Of a stretch of 53,864 bases of DNA, positions 31,644 to 38,028 are shown piece after piece. How positions within the stretch are numbered: position 1 is the first letter of the stretch; each line of letters begins with the position of its first letter. The position numbers were made by a program, and so were the translations under genes. This DNA is from Patescibacteria group bacterium. GTDB taxonomy: Bacteria > Patescibacteriota > Minisyncoccia > Phycocordibacterales > PALSA-1337. Below the pieces are notes generated by a model that saw nothing but the letters and a program-made list of their open reading frames with translations, was not told the origin of the DNA and did no database searches. The stretch covers positions 1-53,864 of the forward strand of contig JAGWWT010000006.1 of the NCBI GenBank assembly GCA_018970245.1. The letters are read 5' to 3'.

Positions 31644-31840
31644 AGAAACTCAAAGCGTTAGGCGTTGTGGGTTTTATCTATGCAATCGGCACGCTCGTGG
31701 CGACTTCGTGGATCTGCATCATCAAAGGGCCGTATTTCTTTTCGGCCTCTGACGGCGCGTGGGTTGCCTTTGCTTCCCTCCACGTCGTTATTGCTTTCGC
31801 AAGTGGAATAGCGATATTCGCTGACTTTGAGGAGTCCTGA
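31640..31840 (+). CDS. Small two-span membrane protein
   Basis: A 66-aa protein coupled to the previous stop (ATGA) with GAGGGAGGGAAGGG upstream. Two hydrophobic segments (VVGFIYAIGTLVATSWICII and FASLHVVIAFASGIAIF) are separated by a short polar loop; the ends are charged (MKKLKA; DFEES). It probably sits in the inner membrane. A superinfection-exclusion or defence-blocking role would fit its neighbours, but no family is recognised. Confidence 0.68.
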   Translation: MKKLKALGVVGFIYAIGTLVATSWICIIKGPYFFSASDGAWVAFASLHVVIAFASGIAIFADFEES

Positions 31841-31842
31841 CC

Positions 31843-32196
31843 ATGCCTGACTTCACGCCGAAACCCGGTGAACAATTCCTCACACTGGTCAACGGGCGCT
31901 GGCACCACGCGGAGATCCGGGGAGGGCATCCGGGGGACGTGTTCCTGCTGACGCAAGCTCCGGTGATGGCGGTCCGCGACTACGCCGTCCAGCGCATGGC
32001 CGCGTTGCCGGACGCCGTGCCCTCTGCGGAGGACGCCATCCGGAAGGCGAGGATCGAGGGGGCAGAAGCGGCGCTTGAACACGCTGATTATCACCCCGTG
32101 CCCGAAGCGTTCAAGAATTGGGATTCATCCAAGAAAAGCCTGCGGCGTCATTTGGCTGAGGCTATCGTCGCGGAGATCGAGAAGGGGGATCTGTGA
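31843..32196 (+). CDS. Hypothetical 117-aa protein
   Basis: Starts 2 nt after the membrane gene. A beta-rich start (GEQFLTLVNGRWHHAEIRGG) is followed by a helical C-terminus with a repeat-like Ala/Glu stretch (RKARIEGAEAALEHADYH). The last 4 nt overlap the next start (GTGA). Small phage proteins with a similar end are common in accessory regions. Function unknown. Confidence 0.68.
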   Translation: MPDFTPKPGEQFLTLVNGRWHHAEIRGGHPGDVFLLTQAPVMAVRDYAVQRMAALPDAVPSAEDAIRKARIEGAEAALEHADYHPVPEAFKNWDSSKKSLRRHLAEAIVAEIEKGDL

Positions 32197-32810
32197 CCTA
32201 CGAGTGGCGCGAGATCAAAAGGTGGCCGAGCACCGAGGAATTTGGGATGCTCCGTTACGAGAAAGGCAATTTTAAGTGCTGGGTCGCTAAGACGGCCACG
32301 GTCGGCGATAGGGCCAGGGTCGGCGATAGGGCCACGGTCGGCTATGAGGCCACGGTTGGCGATAGGGCCAGGGTCGGCGAGCGGGCCACGGTTGGCGATA
32401 GGGCCAGGGTCGGCTATGAGGCCAGGGTCGGCGAGCGGGCCACGGTTGGCGATAGGGCCAGGGTCGGCTATGAGGCCAGGGTCGGCGATGGAGCCACGGT
32501 CGGCGATGGAGCCAGGGTCGGCAATGGGGCTACGGTCGGCGAGGGGGCCAGGGTCGGCGAGGGGGCCAGGGTCAATCATTGCTTCACCTTCGGTCCCGTA
32601 GGGTCACGCCGAGCCTATTTGAATTACCTCCCGGAGCTTGGGATCTTCACGACCGGATGCTTTTACGGCCCCAAGGCCGAACTGCTAAAGCAATCGAAAT
32701 CCAAACACGATGCCGTGATGCACGCCGCGTACAAAGCCGCCGTGGCGGGACTGGAAAACATTGCCAAAGCGAACGGGATCAAGCGGAAGAAGGGGGGGGG
32801 AGGGAAATGA
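32193..32810 (+). CDS. Hexapeptide-repeat (left-handed beta-helix) protein
   Basis: A 205-aa protein starting at GTG 32193. Residues about 33-128 are consecutive hexapeptides of the form V-G-(D/E/Y)-x-A-(R/T), about 16 units, which should fold as a left-handed beta-helix with triangular coils. The tail has a short mixed domain with an aromatic segment (GIFTTGCFYGPKAELL) and a Lys-rich end. Such helices occur in acyltransferases, but no catalytic His is evident in the repeats. The Arg ladder on one face could bind an acidic partner. Confidence 0.75.
   Translation: MTYEWREIKRWPSTEEFGMLRYEKGNFKCWVAKTATVGDRARVGDRATVGYEATVGDRARVGERATVGDRARVGYEARVGERATVGDRARVGYEARVGDGATVGDGARVGNGATVGEGARVGEGARVNHCFTFGPVGSRRAYLNYLPELGIFTTGCFYGPKAELLKQSKSKHDAVMHAAYKAAVAGLENIAKANGIKRKKGGGGK
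32293..32574 (+). repeat. 18-bp tandem coding repeats
   Basis: About 16 copies of an 18-bp unit built on GGTCGGCGATAGGGCCA, with codon changes at the D/E/Y and R/T positions. It is coding throughout, not a CRISPR array: units touch with no spacers. The high DNA identity shows recent expansion by slippage or recombination. Confidence 0.88.
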
Positions 32811-33046
32811 TGAATCCGGAAGGCAATCACGTCATTGTACTAGAGACGGCCAAGGAGGAACGCGCCCGGGTGGAAGGCTACCGCCAAGGATTCGCCGCGC
32901 AGTCCGCGTTGCTCGCGGAGGCGATGGTGGCGTTGGAGGCTATCGCCGCGAACGATGGAATCATCGGGGTGCCGTGGAACCACCGGGTCATGACGTCCGA
33001 GGAGTGCGCCCGCGCAGTCCTCGCCAAGCTCAAGGAGGCCAAGTGA
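32807..33046 (+). CDS. Hypothetical 79-aa protein
   Basis: Two Met codons (32807 and 32810) follow GGGAGGGAA; either can serve. The protein is helical, with EERARVEGYRQGFAAQSALL in the middle and a C-terminal SEECARAVLAKLKEAK. Its stop overlaps the next start as GTGA. It is common for phages to carry such a protein beside a Lar-like gene. Function unknown. Confidence 0.65.
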   Translation: MMNPEGNHVIVLETAKEERARVEGYRQGFAAQSALLAEAMVALEAIAANDGIIGVPWNHRVMTSEECARAVLAKLKEAK

Positions 33047-33411
33047 AGCTGAAACCGTGCCCGCTGTGTAAGCAAGAGGGGGAGTTGATCTTACGAAAGT
33101 TTCAAACGACTCGTCGTTTTGGGCCTCAAAAAGGTAACTACACCTTTTACAATCGAAAAGGAATCATGTGCGTCAATCCAAAATGCCCTCTTGAAGAGGG
33201 TACGAGATTTTCGCTAAAAGCCTGGAACGCCCTCCCCCGCCGCGACCCGCTCCAGCGCGAGAAGAACGCCGTGGTGCGGGCGGCTAGGTCGATGGTGCGC
33301 GACGAGTTTGGGGCGGATCACGCGGTGAGCGCCGCCGCCGAGTTCAACCTGGACGCGCTCCGCGAAGCCCTCGCCGCCTACGAGGCTGCGAATAAAAAGG
33401 AGAAGTCATGA
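33043..33411 (+). CDS. Lar-like restriction-alleviation protein
   Basis: A 122-aa protein starting at GTG 33043. The N-terminal zinc ribbon matches the Lar pattern: LKPCPLCKQEGELIL, a beta loop, then GIMCVNPKCPLEEGTRFSLK and AWNAL. The four Cys pair as CxxC and Cx4C. Lar of the Rac prophage modulates type I restriction-modification, and similar domains are frequent in phages. A helical C-terminal extension of about 50 residues (VVRAARSMVRDEFGADHAV) is not part of the core family. A likely aid against host restriction. Confidence 0.72.
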   Translation: MKLKPCPLCKQEGELILRKFQTTRRFGPQKGNYTFYNRKGIMCVNPKCPLEEGTRFSLKAWNALPRRDPLQREKNAVVRAARSMVRDEFGADHAVSAAAEFNLDALREALAAYEAANKKEKS

Positions 33412-33746
33412 CTAAAACTTGGAAATCACTAGCTACACCCAAAGAACGTGAAGAATTAGAACATCCAGATTGGCCCAAAGGCCAACGCACTAAGCGCGTG
33501 GGGTGGAGGATGGTCAACGGGCACATACAAATCAAGGTGCCGGAATTTCTGGCTGCGGAGCGTGAACAACTTCTCAAATCGCGGCAAGCGAATTTGGAGC
33601 TGTACCACGAAGCCCTGGACCAACTTCATGCATTGCAGCACACGATGCTATGGGCGAAGAACCACCCATTCAAATTCCTGTGGTGTGTCATCACCAAGAA
33701 ACCCATCCCGACCCCGATTAAGCGGCAAAATCAATCGCATGCTTAA
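33408..33746 (+). CDS. Hypothetical 112-aa protein
   Basis: Overlaps the Lar-like stop as ATGA and has AAAAGGAGAAGTC upstream. The sequence is charged and helical, with RVGWRMVNGHIQIKVPEFLA in the middle, a coiled region (REQLLKSRQANLELYHEALD) and a basic Pro-rich end. Base composition is lower in G+C than its neighbours, as in the stretch 33408-33900 generally, which may indicate a recent insertion. Function unknown. Confidence 0.65.
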   Translation: MTKTWKSLATPKEREELEHPDWPKGQRTKRVGWRMVNGHIQIKVPEFLAAEREQLLKSRQANLELYHEALDQLHALQHTMLWAKNHPFKFLWCVITKKPIPTPIKRQNQSHA

Positions 33747-33909
33747 TACGGAAGATATAGTCAAAGCATGGTTGCAGTCTACTGGAGGTGTATTGGTACC
33801 CGGGACTTCGCGGTTAGACTACGCAGCAACATGGTCTGCGCATTTAAAAAGATTCAGATACGCACAGAAATTGGATGAATATGAACAAAACACTCAAAGG
33901 AGCCCGACC

Positions 33910-34350
33910 GTGAGCCGTGACCAATACAAAGATGTCCGCGAATGCCATGAGCACTTCGGCCTTGTCCTCAACGGACCGCGCCCGCGGCGTCTCAGCAAGC
34001 GCAAGATGCTCGAGCGGATCCAATTCCTGCAAGAAGAATTGGACGAGCTGGTGACCGCTACGGGGCTGAAAGGCAAAGGCTCGGCTCAAGACTTCGCCGG
34101 CCAGGCCGATGCCTTGGTGGATCTGGTCTACGTCGCCCTCGGCACCGCGGCGATGATGGGCTTGCCGTGGGGCGCCTTGTGGGACGACGTGCATCGGGCC
34201 AACATGTCAAAGGTCCGCGGGATCACCCATCGTGGCCATAAAGTTGATCTGGCGAAGCCGGCCGGATGGGTGGGTCCGCACACGGACGAGATCCTTACCC
34301 TAGCCGGTTATGATGCGGAGGAGGGGGAGGTGGACGACGATGAAGCCTAA
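33910..34350 (+). CDS. MazG-like nucleotide pyrophosphatase
   Basis: A 146-aa protein; GTG 33910 is preferred because AAAGGAG lies 7 nt upstream. The same frame is open back to ATG 33739 (203 aa), which is the alternative. It has the all-alpha NTP-pyrophosphatase pattern: MLERIQFLQEELDELVTA with the metal-binding acids, DFAGQADALVDLVYVALGTA, then GALWDDVHRANMSKV. These enzymes cut NTPs or dNTPs to monophosphates. First in the nucleotide cassette, it could remove dCTP, the role gp56 has in T4. Confidence 0.8.
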   Translation: MSRDQYKDVRECHEHFGLVLNGPRPRRLSKRKMLERIQFLQEELDELVTATGLKGKGSAQDFAGQADALVDLVYVALGTAAMMGLPWGALWDDVHRANMSKVRGITHRGHKVDLAKPAGWVGPHTDEILTLAGYDAEEGEVDDDEA

Positions 34351-34834
34351 ACTCATCATCCTCGCCGGAGCGGATGGGTCCGGCAAAACCACCCTAGCGT
34401 CCAAGCTGGTGGCGTCGTCACTGAAACCGAATTACCTGCATTTCAACCAGCACGTCAAGCTGGAGGATTACGTCAAAGCGCTTCTACCGGACGGGAAACC
34501 CCGGGTGCTGGATCGGTCGTGGCTGTGCGAGCTGCCCTACGGCGCCGCGCTCGGCCGGGCGGACCGTTTCGGTAACGGAGCGCGTTTAGCTCTCGAGCGC
34601 TTGGCGCTTGAAATGTGGGACCCGAAAGTGGTGCTGTGCCAGCCGTCTTGGGAGCAAGTATTCAAGAATTGGGGTGAAAAAAACACCACCACGGCGCCGG
34701 AGTTTCTGCAACGGCGTGAGGCGTTGAAGGTCGTGTTCGACGCCTACCCCAAAGAGCTGGTATGGTCGCTGCTTCCGGTGACCATCTACGACTACACTTC
34801 TCACCCATTCCCTCGCCTCTTGGAGAGCCTGTGA
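34340..34834 (+). CDS. P-loop deoxynucleoside monophosphate kinase
   Basis: A 164-aa protein overlapping the MazG-like gene by 11 nt. LIILAGADGSGKTTLASKLV is a Walker A loop (9-17), and VLDRSWLCELPYGAAL supplies the DR-S region of thymidylate and deoxynucleoside kinases, with WDPKVVLCQPSW as the core strand. It should phosphorylate a nucleotide made by the next enzyme, as T4 gp1 does for hydroxymethyl-dCMP. The exact substrate cannot be read from the sequence. Confidence 0.78.
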   Translation: MKPKLIILAGADGSGKTTLASKLVASSLKPNYLHFNQHVKLEDYVKALLPDGKPRVLDRSWLCELPYGAALGRADRFGNGARLALERLALEMWDPKVVLCQPSWEQVFKNWGEKNTTTAPEFLQRREALKVVFDAYPKELVWSLLPVTIYDYTSHPFPRLLESL

Positions 34835-35649
34835 TTCTCAATGTCTATGAATCGGTCGATATGGTGTGGTTGCAGCATCTAAAGAAAGTCTTGACGGAGG
34901 GGGCTACTACGGAGGTCCGCGGAAAACGGATGGTGGAGATCCCACAGGCCACTATCAAAGTGGACATGCGTAAACCTGTCGTGGCGGTGTCGGAACGGAA
35001 ACTCAACTACAAATTCATGGCCGCGGAAGCCTATTGGATCCTTTCCGGAGACGACAGCGTGGCGGGCATCGCCCCGTGGAACGCCAAAATCGCGGAGTAC
35101 AGCGATGATGGGGTGCGGTTCTTCGGCGCCTACGGGCCGCCCATCAAGGAACAAATGGCCTATGTGGTGGGGAAACTGAAAGCGGATCCCGCATCGCGCC
35201 AGGCGGGGCTGACGATCTGGCGGCAGAACCCGCCGGAAACCAAGGACTACCCGTGCACCGTCGCCATGTTTTTCAGCATCCGGGCTGGTCAGCTCCATGC
35301 TCATGTCTTCATGCGATCCAGTGACGCGTGGTTGGGGCTGCCCTACGACATTTTCAATTTCAGTTGCATCGCGGCTTACGTCCTCGCGTCCTTGAACGAT
35401 GGCGCGGCCACCCACGACATGTTGTTCTTGGGGAATCTTTATCTCACCATGGCCAATGCCCATATCTATGAGACGGACCTGTGGAAGGCGATTCGCGTCG
35501 TCGGCCAGGACCATAGGTCGACTGTTCTACCGCTTGACGATATGCGAATGGCCGGGATGTTGCTGCCGCCTCAATGGACAGTTAAGCCTGAAGCATTGAT
35601 GGATGGTCTCCGTGAAACACGGGGCCGTGGCTTGGGCGCATTACAGTGA
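34831..35649 (+). CDS. Thymidylate-synthase-fold enzyme, probable dCMP hydroxymethylase (or methylase)
   Basis: A 272-aa enzyme starting at GTG 34831 (GGAG upstream). It has the thymidylate synthase core: catalytic Cys142 in DYPCTVAMFFSI, phosphate-binding MRSSDAWLGLPYDIFNFSCI, and AHIYETDLW with the His and Tyr that hold the sugar. At the position of E. coli TS Asn177, which reads the uracil ring, this protein has Asp173. In T4 dCMP hydroxymethylase the same Asn-to-Asp change (Asp179) directs the enzyme to cytosine. It likely makes 5-hydroxymethyl- or 5-methyl-dCMP using methylene-tetrahydrofolate. Thymidylate synthesis is the alternative. Confidence 0.82.
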   Translation: MILNVYESVDMVWLQHLKKVLTEGATTEVRGKRMVEIPQATIKVDMRKPVVAVSERKLNYKFMAAEAYWILSGDDSVAGIAPWNAKIAEYSDDGVRFFGAYGPPIKEQMAYVVGKLKADPASRQAGLTIWRQNPPETKDYPCTVAMFFSIRAGQLHAHVFMRSSDAWLGLPYDIFNFSCIAAYVLASLNDGAATHDMLFLGNLYLTMANAHIYETDLWKAIRVVGQDHRSTVLPLDDMRMAGMLLPPQWTVKPEALMDGLRETRGRGLGALQ

Positions 35650-36185
35650 GCCGGCGCTTCACACTCGAAGCGTGGGCGATGGGCGTGGCGAACGTCACGG
35701 CCCGGCGGAGCACGTGCCTGCGCCGGGCCGTGGGCTGCGTGCTGCTCAACGAGCGTGGCCACGTCCTCGCCACCGGGTACAACGGTGTGCCGGCGGGGAT
35801 GGAGCACTGTAATGAAGAATTTTTGCGACCGTTCAACCCGAAAGAGGATGCGGGGGATGTGACAAAAGCGTTCCGCCCACTGCCCGATAAAAGTGGGCTC
35901 GGCACTATCACCTTCCCGCATGCCTGTCCTGGGGCCGACGCGCCGAGCGGCACGGCGCTTGACGCTTGCCACGCCGTCCACGCCGAACAGAACGCTCTAC
36001 TGCAATGCCGGGACCCGTGGTCGATCGCCACCTGCGTCGTGACAGCAAGCCCGTGCGTTACCTGCACCAAGTTGCTCTTGAACACCAGTTGTAAGAGGAT
36101 CCTTTTCGGTGAAGACTATCCCCAACCGGAGGCGAAAGCGCTATGGATACAGACAGGAAGGCTGTGGGAACAGTTGCTGGTTTAA
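35646..36185 (+). CDS. dCMP deaminase
   Basis: A 179-aa zinc enzyme starting at GTG 35646, overlapping the previous stop. FTLEAWAMGVANVTARRSTC opens the fold, CHAVHAEQNALLQC carries the zinc-binding His and the catalytic Glu, and ASPCVTCTKLLLN the two zinc-binding Cys. It has a typical insertion between the N-terminal part and the HAE motif. It converts dCMP to dUMP and so feeds thymidylate synthesis. T4 carries the same activity beside its hydroxymethylase. Confidence 0.88.
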   Translation: MSRRFTLEAWAMGVANVTARRSTCLRRAVGCVLLNERGHVLATGYNGVPAGMEHCNEEFLRPFNPKEDAGDVTKAFRPLPDKSGLGTITFPHACPGADAPSGTALDACHAVHAEQNALLQCRDPWSIATCVVTASPCVTCTKLLLNTSCKRILFGEDYPQPEAKALWIQTGRLWEQLLV

Positions 36186-36940
36186 AAGACCGGCTTTTGC
36201 GGCTCCGCTACGCGCCAGAGTGGTTTCTACGGGACCGTTTTTGCAGCCTTCCGCCTGCGATGGAGGAGGTACGGGTACTTACCCCGTTATCCCGCCCGCA
36301 AAATCTGCCGGTGATACAGCCATTTCTTTCCAATGTGAAATGGACTGGGATCGTCCGGGAGAGCCAATTGGAACCGGGAGTTTCTAAGCTGAAGGTGCCG
36401 AAAAACTGCGCTCTACATCCTGTGGTGTTGAAAGAGCCCTATGGTGAAGGCATGGATCCGTGCTACCAGAAGGTGGTTGACTATTTCCGTCATATAAGAA
36501 GCGACAACACCGAAGAATGGGTCATGATACTGTGTGATGATTGCCTGCCGGATCCGGTGTTCCTCCGTGATCTCCGGATGGGGCGCTTTCGTGACACCGC
36601 CGTCGTGGTCATTTCAGCGCGTCGCGGTCAGCGCACACCGCTTGGCGCTCGACACCACCATTCGGATTTAGTCGCCCATCCTGACAATATGCGACCAGGG
36701 CGCATTGACATAGGACAATTGGTGATGCGCCGGTGGCTATGGAGAACGGCGTTGTCGTTCAATCTGCTCAACCCATATGTTTACGAATCCGACGGGGTGA
36801 TGGCGGGGTGGATAAAACGCCATTTTTGGCGTTCATCGTCATTGCGTTATGCTCCGGAATATGCCATGTTGTTCAACTATCTGGAACCCGGACGTTGGAA
36901 ACACACGGTGGTCTCGAGTGATGGAGAAAAACATGATTGA
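36143..36940 (+). CDS. Putative glycosyltransferase, GT-A-like
   Basis: A 265-aa protein overlapping the deaminase end by 43 nt. EVRVLTPLSRPQNLPVIQPF is the first strand and nucleotide-binding loop of GT-A enzymes, VMILCDDCLPDPVFLRDL has the acidic D-D metal site, and GRIDIGQLVMRRWL with VYESDGVMAGWI looks like the acceptor region. The class uses nucleotide sugars. As the last enzyme of the modified-cytosine cassette it could glycosylate hydroxymethylcytosine in DNA, as T4 alpha- and beta-glucosyltransferases do, although its sequence does not resemble those. The sugar and acceptor are inferred. Confidence 0.62.
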   Translation: MDTDRKAVGTVAGLKDRLLRLRYAPEWFLRDRFCSLPPAMEEVRVLTPLSRPQNLPVIQPFLSNVKWTGIVRESQLEPGVSKLKVPKNCALHPVVLKEPYGEGMDPCYQKVVDYFRHIRSDNTEEWVMILCDDCLPDPVFLRDLRMGRFRDTAVVVISARRGQRTPLGARHHHSDLVAHPDNMRPGRIDIGQLVMRRWLWRTALSFNLLNPYVYESDGVMAGWIKRHFWRSSSLRYAPEYAMLFNYLEPGRWKHTVVSSDGEKHD

Positions 36941-37115
36941 CCAATACGAACTCAACGCTTACCCGAATGTGTTCGCCTTGCTTTTCGCCATGGGTTGGGA
37001 GGAGACAAGGACGGGGTGGAGGCATGAACAGCATGGGGATGGTATTTACTTGTTTGGAGCGGCGCTGGATGCGGCGTGCCAGCGAGTCTTGGAAAAAATA
37101 AAGGATAAATCATGA
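36933..37115 (+). CDS. Hypothetical 60-aa protein ending the plus-strand block
   Basis: Starts at ATG 36933 behind GGAGAAAAAC, overlapping the glycosyltransferase stop by 8 nt. A small alpha/beta sequence (VFALLFAMGWEETRTGWRHE, then GIYLFGAALDAACQRVLEKI). The stop TGA abuts the terminator hairpin. No family recognised. Confidence 0.62.
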   Translation: MIDQYELNAYPNVFALLFAMGWEETRTGWRHEQHGDGIYLFGAALDAACQRVLEKIKDKS

Positions 37116-37150
37116 GAAAGGGGCCACTGCTCTGAACAGTGGCCCCTTTC
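37116..37150. terminator. Bidirectional terminator between converging blocks
   Basis: A perfect 14-bp stem (GAAAGGGGCCACTG / CAGTGGCCCCTTTC) with a 7-nt loop, placed between the last rightward stop (37115) and the last leftward stop (37219). Each strand ends in CTTTC. It should stop transcripts from both sides and so mark the far end from the origin region. Confidence 0.82.
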
Positions 37151-37218
37151 CAGCAGCCGAGGGTGTTCCCCCACCCCGGCGCACCTGGCGCTAGTACCCC
37201 ACCAACGCCAGGTAGTCT

Positions 37219-37911
37219 TTACTTGCCCACCCAGAACGGTGTGCCGAAGGTGAACGAGGTCCCGACGACGAGCGCCGGGTAACGCTGCCCCGAGAACATC
37301 CGCCACGCCGGTCCCACAGTGAGCATGGTGTGGGTCGTCGGAAGGGTCACTCCGAGACCCAGCACCAGATCTCCGTACTGCTTGGAGTCCTGCGACTCGA
37401 TGGCACCCCCCACAGACAGGTTCGCCAGTGCGGAGAACGAGGCCGCATCGGTCCCGGAGCCCCACGCGAAATTCACCTCGTCCCCGGCCAGCGCCGATCC
37501 CGTCGACACCAACTGCCCGCCCGCTCCGATGTTCACCGGGGCGGAGCCGAACAACCCGGAATCCGACAGCGCCACTTCCGCCTTCGCACCCGCACCCAGG
37601 GCCAGCAGGCCCACGAACAGAAGCATGGCCGCCTGCTTAGCGGCGGTTAGGGCCTTCGCCGCGGCGAGGGTCTTATTGATGTCCGCGATCACCTCAGGCG
37701 TGGCGGGCTTGCCCACCTGCGCGGCGATGTCCTCGGCCGCCGGCATGATGGTCTCCACGTCCTTCTCCACGGCCGCGAGCTGGGCCTTATGCGCCTGCAC
37801 CCAGCCCCAGGCGATGTCGAGAGTGTGGAACACGCCGGCCAATCCGATCATTCCGGCGACGGTCTTGTAGAACGGGTTGGTGAGCGCCGCTCCAATGGCA
37901 TTCGGATCCAT
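37219..37911 (-). CDS. Membrane and beta-strand-rich protein of the lysis region
   Basis: A 230-aa protein; ATG 37911 is preceded by GGGAGGACGT, so upstream Met codons inside the tRNA are rejected. An N-terminal hydrophobic helix (TVAGMIGLAGVFHTLDIAWG) and coiled stretch are followed near residue 95 by a second helix that looks like a signal or anchor (AAMLLFVGLLALGAGAKA). About 100 residues of alternating strands then end VGTSFTFGTPFWVGK, as in outer-membrane barrels. Being last in the lysis cassette, it might link inner and outer membranes in the manner of a spanin. That is inference. Confidence 0.65.
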   Translation of the reverse strand: MDPNAIGAALTNPFYKTVAGMIGLAGVFHTLDIAWGWVQAHKAQLAAVEKDVETIMPAAEDIAAQVGKPATPEVIADINKTLAAAKALTAAKQAAMLLFVGLLALGAGAKAEVALSDSGLFGSAPVNIGAGGQLVSTGSALAGDEVNFAWGSGTDAASFSALANLSVGGAIESQDSKQYGDLVLGLGVTLPTTHTMLTVGPAWRMFSGQRYPALVVGTSFTFGTPFWVGK

Positions 37912-37953
37912 ACGTCCTCCCATCCCGGGAACCGCCGGGTGCGGCCTTGAAAG

Positions 37954-38028
37954 TGGTTGCGGGGGCGGGATTCGAACCCGCAAACTCCGGATTATGAATC
38001 CGGCGCCTCACCGCTCGGCTTCCCCGCG
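37954..38028 (-). tRNA. tRNA with anticodon CAU (Met-type, initiator-like acceptor stem)
   Basis: 75 nt with encoded CCA. Acceptor CGCGGGG pairs with CCCCGCA except for C1-A72. D stem GCC/GGC; anticodon stem CCGGA/TCCGG with loop TTCATAA; T stem GCGGG/CCCGC with TTCGAAT. The C1-A72 mismatch and the acceptor sequence match bacterial initiator tRNA. The anticodon stem lacks the three G-C pairs of initiators, and the D stem has C11-G24 as in elongators. It could be an elongator Met, an Ile2 (modified C34) or a variant initiator. It begins on the base after the endolysin stop. Confidence 0.93.

Noticed and set aside
32293..32574. CRISPR-like array
   Set aside because: Repeats of 18 bp touch one another without unique spacers and stay in one coding frame of a hexapeptide protein.
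37954..38028. Attachment site at the tRNA
   Set aside because: The tRNA gene is complete and lies inside the lysis operon with no nearby integrase or repeated 3' end.
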